Of a DNA stretch of 64,000 bases, positions 52,151-63,292 are shown one piece after another. Every line of letters begins with the position of its first letter. Position 1 is the stretch's first letter. This stretch comes from Chloroflexota bacterium. Its GTDB lineage: Bacteria; Chloroflexota; Anaerolineae; Anaerolineales; Villigracilaceae. A program made the translations under genes and the position numbers. A model generated the notes under the pieces. The model saw only the letters and a program-made list of their open reading frames with translations, was not told where the DNA came from and made no database searches. Where the stretch lies: the NCBI GenBank assembly GCA_021824575.1, contig JAKAKJ010000021.1, positions 1 to 64,000 on the forward strand, written 5' to 3'.

Positions 52151-55100
52151 TTATTTTGCCACTAACTCCAGCACCGCCAACAACCTCTCCATCCAATCCA
52201 CATCTTTTGCAAACGTACACCAATAAGCTCCCTTGCCGCCGCGCACATCGGGACCAAGGTCGCGCAGACGTTTCCCTTCGCCGCCATCCGGCGCGGACGG
52301 ATAACGCAAAACAATCTGACCTGTCTCCCAACCCACAGAGGCCAAACCCGCTTTCTCCGCGCGCAGTTTTATCCGCATTTGATAAAACAGGTTCTCGGTC
52401 ATTTCCGGCAATTTGCCAAAGCGGTCATTGAATTCACTTGCCAGAGCTTCAATTTCGGATTCGTCGCGCAGGTCCGCGATGCGGCGATATAAACGCAGAC
52501 GCAAATCCTGGTCAGCAATGTAATCGGCGGGGATGCCAACAGCCAGAGGCAAATCAACATTGACAGGCATGCTCATCGGTTGAAGAGTTTGAAGGTTTGA
52601 AGGTTGGAAAGCTGGAAAGTTAACTCGCGAGCCCGCCAACTTGTCAACGTAGCGCAAGCGCCGAACAGCATCCGCGAGCAATCGAGTATATAAATGGAAA
52701 CCGACAGCTTGAATGTGTCCGTGTTGGTGCGTGCCGAGCAATTCGCCGGCGCCGCGGATTTCCAGGTCGCGCATCGCAATCGAATAGCCGGCGCCAAGCT
52801 GCGTATTCTCAGCAATGACTTCGAGTCGCTGTTGGCCCTCGATGGTCGGGGAAATTTTCCGGTGGCGGAAAAAGTATGCGTAGGCGCGCGCCGCTCCCCG
52901 TCCAACCCGGCCGCGTAACTGATAGAGTTGGGCAAGGCCAAATGTGTCCGCGCGATCCACAATCAACGTGTTCGCGTTCGGGATATCGAGTCCAGATTCG
53001 ATGATCGTCGTTGAAAGCAGAAGGTCCGTCTCGCCCGCGTTGAAACGATGCATCACATCCGCAAGTTCATGCTCGGGCATTTGTCCGTGGCCAACGTCAA
53101 TGCGCGCTTCGGGTGCGAGCTGGGTCAAATGCGCTCTCATTGCATCAATGGTTTGCACGCGATTGTGAACAAAGAAGATTTGTCCGCCGCGTTCGAGTTC
53201 GCGCAAAACAGCCTGCCGCACAAGCCGAGGCGAATAGGGTCCCACGTGCGTGATGATCGGCAGGCGCTCTTCGGGCGGCGTGTTGAGATTGGAAATATCA
53301 CGCACGCCGGTCAGGGCCATGTAAAGCGTGCGCGGAATGGGCGTGGCTGTGAGCGTAAGCACATCCACTTCGGTGCGAAGTTTTTTGAGATGCTCCTTGT
53401 GCGTCACACCGAAGCGCTGCTCTTCATCAATGACAACCAGGCCAAGTTCCTTGAATTGCACATCGGGCGAGATCAAACGATGTGTGCCGATGACGATATC
53501 AATTTCACCAAGCACAAGTCCAAGCAAAATTTCGCTTTGCTCACGCGGCGAGCGGAAGCGCGAGAGCATTTCGACTTTTATCGGGAATGCGGCAAGACGT
53601 TGTGAAAAGGTTTCGAAATGTTGTTGAGCCAAAACGGTTGTCGGAACAAGCATTGCAACTTGCTTTCCGTCCATCACGGCTTTGAATGCGGCGCGCAAAG
53701 CCACTTCGGTTTTTCCATAGCCCACGTCGCCGCATAACAAACGGTCCATCGGGCGCGGCGACTCCATATCACGTTTGATGTCCGCCAGCGCGCGTTTTTG
53801 ATCTTCGGTCTCGACGTACGGAAAACTATCTTCCAATTCCTTTTGCCACTGCGTATCGGGTTTGAACTCGTAACCTTGAACAACATTGCGCCGCGCGTAA
53901 AGATCAAGCATCTCCTGCGCGACTTCAAGAACCGCTTCCTTCGCGCGACTTTTCTTTTCGTGCCACTCCTGGCCGCCCAACCGATCCAAAGCGGGTTCCA
54001 CACCCTCCGCACCGACGTAACGCGTCAGCCGGTCGGCTTGATGAACCGGCACATATAACTGTCCTCCGCCCTCGTATTCGACCGCTAAAAATTCGCGCTC
54101 ATGTCCATCGAGATTTCTTTGCACCAGTCCGACAAAACGCCCGATGCCGTGATCAATGTGGACAACAAAATCGCCGGGCTGCAAATCGGAATAAATTGTC
54201 TCCGGCGTTTCGATGATTGGCCTTTGTCGCGCGCGCGGCTGCGGGCGTTCCCAACCAAAGATTTCAGAGTCGGTGATGAGATGAACATTTTCAAGGATAA
54301 AACCTTCAGACAGCGAGGCGTCTATGAAAACCACAGACGACGGACGACCAACAACATCATCCGTGGTCTGCGGTTCGTTGTCCATGGTTTGTTCCCGCCA
54401 CAAATCCTGCAGGCGCTCGCTTTGCCGCGAGATGACAACGACCTGTTCCCCCTTTTCGATCAACGAAACAATATGATCTACAAATGGCTTGAGTCTGCCG
54501 CCAAATCGTTCATCGTGTTCAAAACGCGAGGCAAGGCCGCTCTCTTTTCTCTGGTCTCCACGTTCCAAGACCGTCGAATAACCCAGTTCAAGCAATGCGC
54601 GTTCGTGGAAATCATCAAGCAGTTCGGGCCACGTAACGTATGGAATTGGAAAATCTGGCGAGAGTGTTCCTTCCTCGATGCCTTCCTGCCTAAAATTGAC
54701 AGCCTGCTCTTCAATCTCCACCACCATGCTTTCGACAACTGATAAATCATCAACCAGCACCAACGCTTTCGGCGGGAGATAGTCCATCAGGTTCGCGGAT
54801 TGTGGATGCAGAAGGGGTATATGAAATTCCGATATTTGAGATTCGATGTTCGACAAATCGTTATTCAAAACGTCGGGTATCGAATTATCTTTCACGATGA
54901 ATTCGCGTGCGGGCGTGATCAAAATCGAATCCAGTCTCTCAACGGTTCGCTGTGATGCGGGATCAAATCGTCGAATCGTTTCGATCTCATCGCCGAAGAA
55001 ATCCAAACGAACCGGCAGCTTTTCTGCAGGAGGCCACACATCCAAAATCCCGCCGCGTCGCGAGAATTGTCCCGGCTCCAAAACGGTGTTGACGCGCTGA

Positions 55101-55606
55101 TACCCAATCTCTGCCCAGCTTCGCAAAAGCGTATCAGGGTGCGAAGATTGCCCAGCAGAAAGTTTTTTGCATGCCTTAAGAAAATCACGCCGCGGTATCG
55201 TACGCGTCATCAACGCACGCGCAGATGCAACAATGATCGGCGGAGTTTCAGGTTTCTCTATAAACGGCAAATGATACGCAGCTAATGCATTCAATGCTTG
55301 CAAACGTTCGCGGCGCGCCGTCACGCCCCACGCGGCCTGTTCATAGAAAAGCGGATTCGGCTCGCTCAGCAAATAGCGCGGCGACCTGACCCAGAATCCC
55401 AATTCATCAAATAAAGATAAGGCATGGTCAGCGCGATCGGTGACGAGAAGAACGCTTCGATTGACGTCCGCGTGCAATGCAGCCAGCACAGGCAGCCGCG
55501 CGGCGCGCGGTAATCCCAGACCGGACTGTTCTTTACCTGTTTGAATCTGCTTCAGCAATTGCTGGTATTGTGGGAGTGAACGGATTTTATCGAGGAGGAA
55601 TTGCAT
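52151..55606 (-). CDS. mfd: Transcription-repair coupling factor Mfd
   Basis: Mfd removes RNA polymerase stalled at lesions and recruits UvrABC. The 1151-residue protein contains the UvrB-like N-terminal module, the RNAP-interacting domain ([18 protein letters not shown] to QADRLTRY, about residues 465-520), the helicase motor with [38 protein letters not shown] and QLRGRVGRG, and the TRCF C-terminal domain. A short low-complexity segment ([18 protein letters not shown]) lies near residue 410 in a variable loop. It is followed downstream by a gap of 6 bases and the YdeI remnant. Confidence 0.97.
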   Translation of the reverse strand: MQFLLDKIRSLPQYQQLLKQIQTGKEQSGLGLPRAARLPVLAALHADVNRSVLLVTDRADHALSLFDELGFWVRSPRYLLSEPNPLFYEQAAWGVTARRERLQALNALAAYHLPFIEKPETPPIIVASARALMTRTIPRRDFLKACKKLSAGQSSHPDTLLRSWAEIGYQRVNTVLEPGQFSRRGGILDVWPPAEKLPVRLDFFGDEIETIRRFDPASQRTVERLDSILITPAREFIVKDNSIPDVLNNDLSNIESQISEFHIPLLHPQSANLMDYLPPKALVLVDDLSVVESMVVEIEEQAVNFRQEGIEEGTLSPDFPIPYVTWPELLDDFHERALLELGYSTVLERGDQRKESGLASRFEHDERFGGRLKPFVDHIVSLIEKGEQVVVISRQSERLQDLWREQTMDNEPQTTDDVVGRPSSVVFIDASLSEGFILENVHLITDSEIFGWERPQPRARQRPIIETPETIYSDLQPGDFVVHIDHGIGRFVGLVQRNLDGHEREFLAVEYEGGGQLYVPVHQADRLTRYVGAEGVEPALDRLGGQEWHEKKSRAKEAVLEVAQEMLDLYARRNVVQGYEFKPDTQWQKELEDSFPYVETEDQKRALADIKRDMESPRPMDRLLCGDVGYGKTEVALRAAFKAVMDGKQVAMLVPTTVLAQQHFETFSQRLAAFPIKVEMLSRFRSPREQSEILLGLVLGEIDIVIGTHRLISPDVQFKELGLVVIDEEQRFGVTHKEHLKKLRTEVDVLTLTATPIPRTLYMALTGVRDISNLNTPPEERLPIITHVGPYSPRLVRQAVLRELERGGQIFFVHNRVQTIDAMRAHLTQLAPEARIDVGHGQMPEHELADVMHRFNAGETDLLLSTTIIESGLDIPNANTLIVDRADTFGLAQLYQLRGRVGRGAARAYAYFFRHRKISPTIEGQQRLEVIAENTQLGAGYSIAMRDLEIRGAGELLGTHQHGHIQAVGFHLYTRLLADAVRRLRYVDKLAGSRVNFPAFQPSNLQTLQPMSMPVNVDLPLAVGIPADYIADQDLRLRLYRRIADLRDESEIEALASEFNDRFGKLPEMTENLFYQMRIKLRAEKAGLASVGWETGQIVLRYPSAPDGGEGKRLRDLGPDVRGGKGAYWCTFAKDVDWMERLLAVLELVAK
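54329..54388. repeat. Low-complexity repeat insertion inside mfd
   Basis: The 60 bases consist of CCACAGACGACGGACGACC on the left and GTGGTCTGCGGTTCGTTGTCC on the right, short-period sequence of the kind seen in intergenic repeats. It is read in frame (about 20 residues) within mfd. Confidence 0.45.
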
Positions 55607-55672
55607 ATCGTAGAGATTAGAGAATAGAAGTTAGAGAGTAGTTCAAGAACGGTTATACATGTTCTCGAATCT

Positions 55673-56257
55673 CTACTCTCTAATATCTCCGTTAAACTTA
55701 TTCATCGCCTTATCCAGCCCTTCTATGACGAAGGTCACCGCGGCATCCGCGGCGCGATCAAGGATTTCGGAAAGCAATTTCATATCATCTTTCGAAAAAC
55801 TCTGAAGAACATAATCTGCCGGATTCATTCTTCCGGGCGGACGCCCAATACCCAGACGAAGCCGCGCAAAACCCTGCGAGCCGAGATGTTCGATCGTCGA
55901 AGCCACGCCTTTTTGTCCGCCGGGTCCGCCGCCGGGGCGCATTCGAATCGTCCCAAACGGCAAATCAAGATCATCGTGCGCAACAAGAATGTTTTCAAGC
56001 GGTAATTTGTAGAAATGCGCCAATCCCTGCACGGAATGACCGGAAAGATTCATATAGGTCTGCGGCTTGGCAAGGATGAGTTTGCGACCTTCGTAAACCG
56101 CGTCGGTGACGATGGCTTTCGATTGCAGCTTCATGCCGCGCGCGTCGAGTCGAATAATCAGCCGGTCAATCAACATGAATCCAAAGTTATGGCGATTATC
56201 CCGATATTCGCGGCCCGGATTTCCCAAGCCTATGATCAAAAAAGTTTCCAGTGTCAT
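55673..56257 (-). CDS. pth: Peptidyl-tRNA hydrolase
   Basis: Releases tRNA from peptidyl-tRNA that drops off ribosomes. The 194-residue protein has the family motifs LIIGLGNPGREYRDNRHNFGFML (catalytic His in NRHN), KPQTYMNLSG, VAHDDLDLPFGTIRMRPGGGPGGQKGVAST and the C-terminal PADYVLQSFSKDD. ATG at 56257 is preceded by AGGA; an extension to 56380 has no similarity and enters the neighbouring gene. Confidence 0.95.
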   Translation of the reverse strand: MTLETFLIIGLGNPGREYRDNRHNFGFMLIDRLIIRLDARGMKLQSKAIVTDAVYEGRKLILAKPQTYMNLSGHSVQGLAHFYKLPLENILVAHDDLDLPFGTIRMRPGGGPGGQKGVASTIEHLGSQGFARLRLGIGRPPGRMNPADYVLQSFSKDDMKLLSEILDRAADAAVTFVIEGLDKAMNKFNGDIRE

Positions 56258-56324
56258 GCTTGTCCTAAGCCGTCGCGCTGACTGGCACAGCCGTGTCGAA
56301 GCGGAAGTCGAAGGATGCCCGGCG

Positions 56325-56951
56325 TCAAGAACGGCGTAAACGAATGATGATCCCGAAAAAGAAAAATACAAACAACGCAATCACCGCACCCTTCCAAAAC
56401 CCGGAATAGATTTCAGATGTCGTGACGGAGGCGGGATTAAGCGGCAAAACTGTCGGCGTGGGCGGAGTCGGACGCGGCGTTGGAGTCGATGTCGAAGTCG
56501 GCACGAGCACGATCGCCGTCGGGATTTGAAGCGCAGGCTGAGTCGGAGTTACAGTCGCTGTCGAGGTTGGCAGCGCGGTGTAATTCCGGACTTTCACGGT
56601 CACGGTCGCGTCCTGAAGCGTTCCATCCATCAAAGTCACACGCAGGCGCAAAATATAATCACCATCCGTGATCGAAGTTGTATCCCAGGTCCCAAGCACA
56701 GCATTATCAACCGGGTTGGTCGAGCTGTGAATGGGGAACCAAGTATTGGTCGAATCGGATGCGTATGCAAAGTCAACTTCGGACGATGAAAAGTTCGGTA
56801 TATCCGTCGTGCCGGTGACAGCGACCTGACCTTGCACGACTTGCCCCGCCGCCGGCGAAGTAATAACGGGCTGAGTCGTTCCCTGCGCGAAAACAGGCGC
56901 GGTATAAATCAATGCCGCCAGAACGACATAACCGATCAGACTTACACGCAT
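56325..56951 (-). CDS. Exported Ig-like protein with C-terminal membrane anchor, unknown function
   Basis: A 208-residue protein with a signal peptide (MRVSLIGYVVLAALIYTAPVFAQG), an Ig/fibronectin-like domain (PVITSPAAGQVVQGQVAVTGTT ... DGDYILRLRVTLMDGTLQDATVTVKV), a Pro/Thr-rich linker (about residues 125-165) and a final membrane helix followed by RLRRS. The ATG overlaps the stop of the small gene before it (TGATG). It is probably a surface-exposed anchored protein. No family name could be assigned. Confidence 0.75.
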   Translation of the reverse strand: MRVSLIGYVVLAALIYTAPVFAQGTTQPVITSPAAGQVVQGQVAVTGTTDIPNFSSSEVDFAYASDSTNTWFPIHSSTNPVDNAVLGTWDTTSITDGDYILRLRVTLMDGTLQDATVTVKVRNYTALPTSTATVTPTQPALQIPTAIVLVPTSTSTPTPRPTPPTPTVLPLNPASVTTSEIYSGFWKGAVIALFVFFFFGIIIRLRRS

Positions 56952-57151
56952 CAGAACGGACGCAGCCAGTTTGTATTTGTAAAGATGGACAACGCCACCG
57001 CCACGAAAACAATTAGCAGGATCAAACCGCAACCACAACCCGTGCAGGAACAGCCGCGGCCAAAACCAAAACGGCGTTCGAGCCACTCGAACAATCGGTC
57101 AAGCAGAAAGAGTTCAAGCAGACCCGCAAGACATCCCTGACGATTACGCAT
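56951..57151 (-). CDS. Small cysteine-rich membrane protein
   Basis: A 66-residue protein: a basic start (MRNRQGCLAGLLELFLLDRLFEWLERRFG), a cluster GRGCSCTGCGCG with four Cys in 7 residues, then one membrane helix (LILLIVFVAVALSIF). AAGGAGG is 5 bases before ATG 57151. It is translationally coupled with the Ig-like protein gene. The Cys/Gly cluster could bind metal or form disulfides next to the membrane. I know of no named family. Confidence 0.65.
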   Translation of the reverse strand: MRNRQGCLAGLLELFLLDRLFEWLERRFGFGRGCSCTGCGCGLILLIVFVAVALSIFTNTNWLRPF

Positions 57152-57462
57152 GACATCCTCCTTGATTTTGAGCATTCGAGTCTAACATGAAGCATAAGCA
57201 CGGTCAAATTTGCTTTCACGCTCATGTTCATGTCACAGCGAGCGCGGCAATCCCACCAAATCTGCAATCGCCTGCTTGACGGCGCAATGATATTGCCGCA
57301 CTGCCCTTGACGGTTCGCAGCCCTGAAAGGGCGCAGGGCGTTGACATTTGTGTCTTTGTTTCTCGCGTTAGTATACGAATCAAAACTGAAACGGTTGGGC
57401 AATTTTGTGCAAAAATGGTTTTATGGTAAACTCAGACAGACTTAATTTCTGGAGACCGCATT
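57152..57462. other. Intergenic region with divergent promoters
   Basis: This 311-base region between the small Cys-rich gene (minus) and the roadblock gene (plus) holds no ORF that I can support. A small hairpin, GCCCTgaaAGGGC, lies at 57320-57332. TAAACT at 57427-57432 is the probable -10 of the roadblock gene, with TTGTGC 16 bases upstream. GGAG at 57450-57453 is its ribosome site. Confidence 0.5.
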
Positions 57463-57837
57463 ATGGCAAAATCCCGCGCTGAACAGATGGTAGAACGCCT
57501 GCGATCCATGCAGGCCGCCGCTCCTGACATCGAAGCCTCCGCCATCGTTTCGGTGGACGGGTTGATCATGGCGTCGGCCCTCCAGCAAGGCGTGGAAGAA
57601 GACCGCGTCTCGGCGATGTCAGCGGCGATGCTCAGCTTGGGCGAACGCATTTCCGGCGAACTTGGACGCGGCGGACTCGAACAGGTCTATATCAAAGGCG
57701 ACTCCGGCTCCATCGTTTTGACTTCTGTCGGACAGGAAGCGGTTCTGACCGCCCTCGCGCGGCAGGAGGCCAAATTGGGCTTGATCTTTCTCGAGATGCG
57801 GCGCGCCGCCGAAGACATCGTCAAGTTGGTAGGATGA
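57463..57837 (+). CDS. Roadblock/LC7-domain protein
   Basis: A 124-residue protein with a single Roadblock/LC7 fold (DIEASAIVSVDGLIMASAL, RVSAMSAAMLSLGERISGEL, LTALARQEAKLGLIFLEMRRA). Bacterial members often act with small Ras-like GTPases (MglA/MglB-type) or as regulators; no GTPase gene is adjacent. GGAG lies before the ATG. Confidence 0.88.
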   Translation: MAKSRAEQMVERLRSMQAAAPDIEASAIVSVDGLIMASALQQGVEEDRVSAMSAAMLSLGERISGELGRGGLEQVYIKGDSGSIVLTSVGQEAVLTALARQEAKLGLIFLEMRRAAEDIVKLVG

Positions 57838-57877
57838 AAAAGAAGATTTATCTTCGAACTCAAAAGAACGCAATCCC

Positions 57878-57909
57878 CGGTGGGGAGGGCTTAAACGCCC
57901 TCCCCACCG
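57878..57909. repeat. 32-nt intergenic palindrome
   Basis: CGGTGGGGAGGGC (57878-57890) and GCCCTCCCCACCG (57897-57909) pair perfectly around a 6-base loop. Without a T-tract it is not a clear terminator. It differs in layout from the 29-nt family. Confidence 0.75.
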
Positions 57910-57919
57910 CCTTTGTATG

Positions 57920-58051
57920 CCACATATCGTTGCAAGGGCGTCTTGCGCCCAAAGCAATTTCCTGTGCGCGAGGAGGTTGCTTCGCCGGCCTTGGTCTCGA
58001 TATGCACGAAGAACACGGGCTACTCGACCAGTGCCTCCTCGCAACGACATG
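57920..58051. repeat. Long REP-like imperfect inverted repeat upstream of pyrG
   Basis: The left part begins ATCGTTGCAAGGGCG and the right end reads CCTCCTCGCAACGACAT, complementary to GTCGTTGCGAGG. In between, the GAAGCAAC/GTTGCTTCG motifs place it in the same class as the element at 28650. It fills most of the gap before pyrG and leaves only a short leader. Confidence 0.55.
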
Positions 58052-58066
58052 AAACTTATGAGGTGA

Positions 58067-59680
<1,614 letters not shown>

Positions 59681-59691
59681 TCAGTGAAACA

Positions 59692-59720
59692 GTAGGGGCG
59701 ACCCGCTGAGTCGCCCCTAC
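59692..59720. repeat. 29-nt palindrome between pyrG and plsC-like gene
   Basis: GTAGGGGCGAC (59692-59702) and GTCGCCCCTAC (59710-59720) pair perfectly around 7 bases. Same total length and same outer arms as the element in moeA. It lies between two convergent genes with no T-tract. Confidence 0.85.
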
Positions 59721-59723
59721 AAA

Positions 59724-60413
59724 TCAATCTCCAAATCCCTTCGGCGTTTCAGCATACACGCCGCGCATATCTTCGGGCAGCGCGGATGCAAGCGCGAACA
59801 TCAAACGATCCGTCAGCGCCAGCGGGGTTTCATCGGGTTTTGGCAAAAGCGGCGGAAGGTAAGTTACAGTCACATGCGTGCGGCGCGGGAAATGCTTGAA
59901 GAATTCACCACTGCCTGTAATTGCCATTGGCAAAACCGGACAATTGGATTCGATTGCCAAACGCGCTGTGCCGGTTTTTGCCACACCCAAACCTTTGCCT
60001 TTTGAACGCGTCCCCTCCGGGAACATGCCAAGCGTTTGACCGTGATCCAAAACTTTGCGCGCATGGCGCATTGCCCACGCGTCTTTTTCACCGCGATAAA
60101 CCGGGAATGCACCGGCATTGCGGAAAACGATATCGATCAAAAAGAACTTGAACAACTCGGCTTTGCCCATGAAGAAAATCACGCGCGGCAAGGAAATCTG
60201 CATTGGGATGACATCCCAATTCGTGACATGGTTGCAGGCTACAATCAATGCGCCGTCAAGCGGAACGTTCTCCACACCGCGCACGTCAAGTTTCATGATC
60301 AAGCGAAATAATTGAGTCAAAGACCACTGGATAAATCTTCTAAGCGGAGTTTCGTGAAAGACGAATTGTTTACGGTCACGGGCGTCGAATTCAACAGATT
60401 CGGGTAGATTCAA
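59724..60413 (-). CDS. 1-acylglycerol-3-phosphate O-acyltransferase (PlsC-like)
   Basis: A 229-residue acyltransferase of phospholipid synthesis. The catalytic HX4D motif is present as NHVTNWDVIP, followed by FFMGKAELF, the substrate motif FPEGTRSKGKG and the VLPMAITGS block. It converts lysophosphatidic acid to phosphatidic acid or a related reaction at the membrane. It is convergent with pyrG, with a 29-nt palindrome between. Confidence 0.92.
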   Translation of the reverse strand: MNLPESVEFDARDRKQFVFHETPLRRFIQWSLTQLFRLIMKLDVRGVENVPLDGALIVACNHVTNWDVIPMQISLPRVIFFMGKAELFKFFLIDIVFRNAGAFPVYRGEKDAWAMRHARKVLDHGQTLGMFPEGTRSKGKGLGVAKTGTARLAIESNCPVLPMAITGSGEFFKHFPRRTHVTVTYLPPLLPKPDETPLALTDRLMFALASALPEDMRGVYAETPKGFGD

Positions 60414-60748
60414 GACTAATTACTCCAACGATTTCCGATTATACTTGCCATCACAATACGATTTCAATTCGCTGCAAAGAACGCAACTTCTTTAACCGCA
60501 AAGCAAGCGAAGGCTGCCAAGTTTTTTTCTTCGCACTCTTAGTGCTCTTGGTGATTCAAAACAATATAACCCCGGAAGTCAAAAATGGACACCGCAATTG
60601 AAAGCGTTTCAGCCATTGAAATCCATGATTTACGCGACAAGGGAGTGACGCAGGCCGCGGCAAGCATCAATAAGTCGCTGTTTCTGTCGGCTCACTGCTC
60701 ATCCCCTGCCGAGGACAGCACAATGAACAAAGAACCCGGGAGGGTCAA
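60414..60748. other. Intergenic region with a degenerate inverted repeat
   Basis: This 335-base region contains a low-complexity repeat at 60470-60560 (ACCGCAAAGCAAGCGAAGG on the left, CTTCGCACTCTTAGTGCTC on the right) like those at 14584 and 50899. A 61-codon frame at 60585-60770 overlaps the next gene and has no similarity, so I do not call it. GGGAGG near 60739 is the ribosome site of the next gene. Confidence 0.5.
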
Positions 60749-61873
60749 ATGTCAAACGCAGAAGATGTAAAACGTTATCTCACCAATCGTCAGAAAGAAA
60801 TTGACGGCGCGGCAATGTATCTTGCATTGGCAGAGGCAGAAAAACAACCGCAAATGTCAGATGTTTATCACAAACTCTCTGCCAGCGAGGAAAAACATGC
60901 CGCGGCATGGGAGAAAAAGCTTTCCGATCTAAACGCAAAGATCCCACCGCGTAAAGTCTCATGGCGTACACAGACCATGATCTGGCTGGCAAAACGATTC
61001 GGCCCGCAATTTGTTTTGCCGACGCTCACCGCCAACGAGCGCGCGGATAGTCAGGCATATGACGGTCAACCTGATGCGGAAGCCGAGGAATTCTCTGCAG
61101 ATGAAAAATCTCACGCGCGTCTGCTTGCGATGGCATCGCATTCAACAGGCGGGTTGCCCGGGGGAACTGTCGCACAACTGGAAGGCCGTCATCGCGCTGG
61201 CGGAGGCAACGCCTTACGCGCCGCAGTGTTGGGAGCAAACGACGGCCTCGTATCCATTCTGAGTCTGACCATGGGCGTGGCGGGCGCGACCAGTTCCAAC
61301 AAGGATGTGTTGATCGCGGGACTGGCCGGGCTTTTGGCCGGCGCAGGTTCGATGGCATTGGGCGAATGGCTTTCAGTTCAAAGCTCGCGCGAATTGTACG
61401 AACATCAAATCAAGATCGAAGCCGAAGAGATCGAAGAAAACCCTGCAGAAGAATTGGAAGAACTCTCGCTGATCTATCAATCAAAAGGCTTGCCGGAGGA
61501 ACGCGCTCGCGAAATTGCCGCACATCTGATGGCAGACAAAGGAAGCATTCTCGATACGCTGGCGCGCGAAGAACTGGGCATTGACCCCGAAGAACTGGGC
61601 GGCTCTGCGTATGAGGCCGCGTTCACATCTTTCTTTTTATTCGCAGTCGGCGCGATCTTTCCAATTTTTCCATATCTGTTCTGGAGCGGCACGACGGCCA
61701 TCTATATCAGTCTCGCCATCAGCGCCATTGGACTATTCATCATAGGCGCAGGAATTACACTGATGACTGGCCGCGGTGTCTTATATACTGGAATGCGCCA
61801 GGTCCTTGTTGGCATCGCCGCGGCGGCATTGACATTTGGCGTGGGCAAACTAATCGGCGTGTCGGTTGGATAA
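60749..61873 (+). CDS. Ferritin-like domain fused to VIT1/CCC1 transporter (MbfA-like), second copy
   Basis: A 374-residue paralogue of the gene at 44434. Residues 1-135 form a rubrerythrin-like bundle (KEIDGAAMYLALAEAEKQ, SASEEKHAAAWEKKL, FSADEKSHARLL), then a VIT1/CCC1 domain (GANDGLVSILSLTMGVAGATSS, GSMALGEWLSVQSSRELYE, VLVGIAAAALTFGVGKLIGV). It probably exports Fe or Mn. It lacks the adjacent metal regulator that accompanies the first copy. GGGAGG precedes ATG 60749. Confidence 0.9.
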   Translation: MSNAEDVKRYLTNRQKEIDGAAMYLALAEAEKQPQMSDVYHKLSASEEKHAAAWEKKLSDLNAKIPPRKVSWRTQTMIWLAKRFGPQFVLPTLTANERADSQAYDGQPDAEAEEFSADEKSHARLLAMASHSTGGLPGGTVAQLEGRHRAGGGNALRAAVLGANDGLVSILSLTMGVAGATSSNKDVLIAGLAGLLAGAGSMALGEWLSVQSSRELYEHQIKIEAEEIEENPAEELEELSLIYQSKGLPEERAREIAAHLMADKGSILDTLAREELGIDPEELGGSAYEAAFTSFFLFAVGAIFPIFPYLFWSGTTAIYISLAISAIGLFIIGAGITLMTGRGVLYTGMRQVLVGIAAAALTFGVGKLIGVSVG

Positions 61874-62066
61874 GATAGGCCGCCCACGAGAACGTCCTTG
61901 AATGGGCGCACGTCTCGATAATTTCGCAAGCCACATCAAGGAACTGATTACTCCAATTTGTCTGACATTACTCGTAAAGATTCTGCTTTTGTGACAGCGT
62001 CCACTAGCCTGCCCGCATCGTTTGGTGTATAGTTAAGTTACTATATTCTCACGACAGGAGGAAGAA

Positions 62067-63170
62067 ATGGCAAGCGTTACATACGATCACGTAACAAAGA
62101 AGTTCGGCGACTCGATGATAGCCGTCAACGACCTGAACATCAACGTGGACGATAAGGAGTTCCTGGTCCTGGTTGGCCCCTCAGGTTGCGGTAAAACCAC
62201 AGCGTTGCGCTGTCTGGCTGGATTGGAAGAGATTACCGAAGGTAATATCAAGATTGGCGACCGTGTGGTCAACGATGTCCCGCCGAAGGATCGCGATATT
62301 GCAATGGTATTCCAATCGTATGCGCTATATCCGCATCTTTCAGTGTTCGACAACATGGCTTTTGGTTTGAAGTTACGCAAGGTTCCAAAAGATGAGATCA
62401 AGCGCCGCGTGGAACAAGCTGCAGATACTTTGGGCATCAAGGATTTATTGAACCGCAAACCGAGACAACTCTCCGGTGGTCAGCGTCAGCGCGTCGCAGT
62501 GGGACGGGCAATCGTGCGCGAGCCAAAAGTCTTCCTCTTCGATGAACCGCTGTCGAACCTCGACGCGAAACTGCGCGTCCAGATGCGGGCGGAAATCAGC
62601 AAACTGCACCAGCAGCTTCAGACTACGTTTATTTATGTGACTCACGATCAGGTCGAAGCGATGACGATGGCCTCGCGCATCGCGGTCATTAACAAGGGCG
62701 TTTTACAGCAGATCGATACGCCGCAAAATCTGTACGATTCTCCCAACAACGTGTTCGTAGCCGGCTTCATGGGGTCGCCTGCCATGAACTTCTTCCCGGC
62801 CAAGCTTCGGAAAGATGCAAACAAAATGGTTGTGGATACGAGTGATTTCGTTCTTACAATCCCGCCCGACCGCACCAAGCCGCTTGAGCAGCATGTCGGG
62901 AAGGATATCATCTTCGGCATCCGCCCTGAAAACATCCATGATGCAGAATTCATCCCGCCGAACATCCACGCGGAAAAAGTGGAAGCCAAGGTAGATGTGA
63001 CTGAATTGATGGGCAATGAAATTTACCTTTATCTCATAACCGGCAAAAACACATTTGTCGGTCGCGTTGATCCTCGATCAAAGATGCGCATGGGCGATAA
63101 AGCCCAGGTGGCATTCAACATGGATAAGTTCCACATCTTTGACGCCCAAACGGAGCAGGCGATTCGGTAA
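62067..63170 (+). CDS. Sugar ABC transporter ATP-binding protein (MalK/UgpC/MsmX-like)
   Basis: A 367-residue ATPase of a carbohydrate importer. Walker A GPSGCGKTT, signature LSGGQRQR, Walker B FLFDEPLSNLDAKLR and switch histidine VTHDQ are present. The C-terminal TOBE/regulatory domain (about residues 240-367) is typical of MalK-type subunits, several of which serve many sugar transporters. AGGAGG precedes the ATG. The next gene encodes a sugar-binding lipoprotein, so it may work with that system. Confidence 0.95.
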   Translation: MASVTYDHVTKKFGDSMIAVNDLNINVDDKEFLVLVGPSGCGKTTALRCLAGLEEITEGNIKIGDRVVNDVPPKDRDIAMVFQSYALYPHLSVFDNMAFGLKLRKVPKDEIKRRVEQAADTLGIKDLLNRKPRQLSGGQRQRVAVGRAIVREPKVFLFDEPLSNLDAKLRVQMRAEISKLHQQLQTTFIYVTHDQVEAMTMASRIAVINKGVLQQIDTPQNLYDSPNNVFVAGFMGSPAMNFFPAKLRKDANKMVVDTSDFVLTIPPDRTKPLEQHVGKDIIFGIRPENIHDAEFIPPNIHAEKVEAKVDVTELMGNEIYLYLITGKNTFVGRVDPRSKMRMGDKAQVAFNMDKFHIFDAQTEQAIR

Positions 63171-63190
63171 TTGCCTGATTTTCAAATAGT

Positions 63191-63238
63191 AAGGAGGTGG
63201 TGCCTATTTAGGCAGTTTGTTATTACAGCTTGATAACA
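63191..63238 (+). promoter_or_regulatory. Leader elements before the sugar-binding lipoprotein
   Basis: The 122-base gap after the ATPase gene contains an isolated AAGGAGGTG (63191-63199), a small hairpin TGCCTA-TT-TAGGCA (63201-63214) and an inverted repeat TGTTAT (63218-63223)/ATAACA (63233-63238) with 9 bases between, similar to LacI-family operators. The lipoprotein's own ribosome site follows at about 63277. Confidence 0.4.
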
Positions 63239-63292
63239 CGTGTAAGTCAAACATGGAAATCTCATTTTTTGAAACGAGGAGAAAACAGAGAA

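Noticed and set aside
60585-60770. 61-codon frame upstream of the second ferritin-VIT1 gene
   Set aside because: It overlaps the start of the well-supported gene at 60749, has no family similarity and no good ribosome site.
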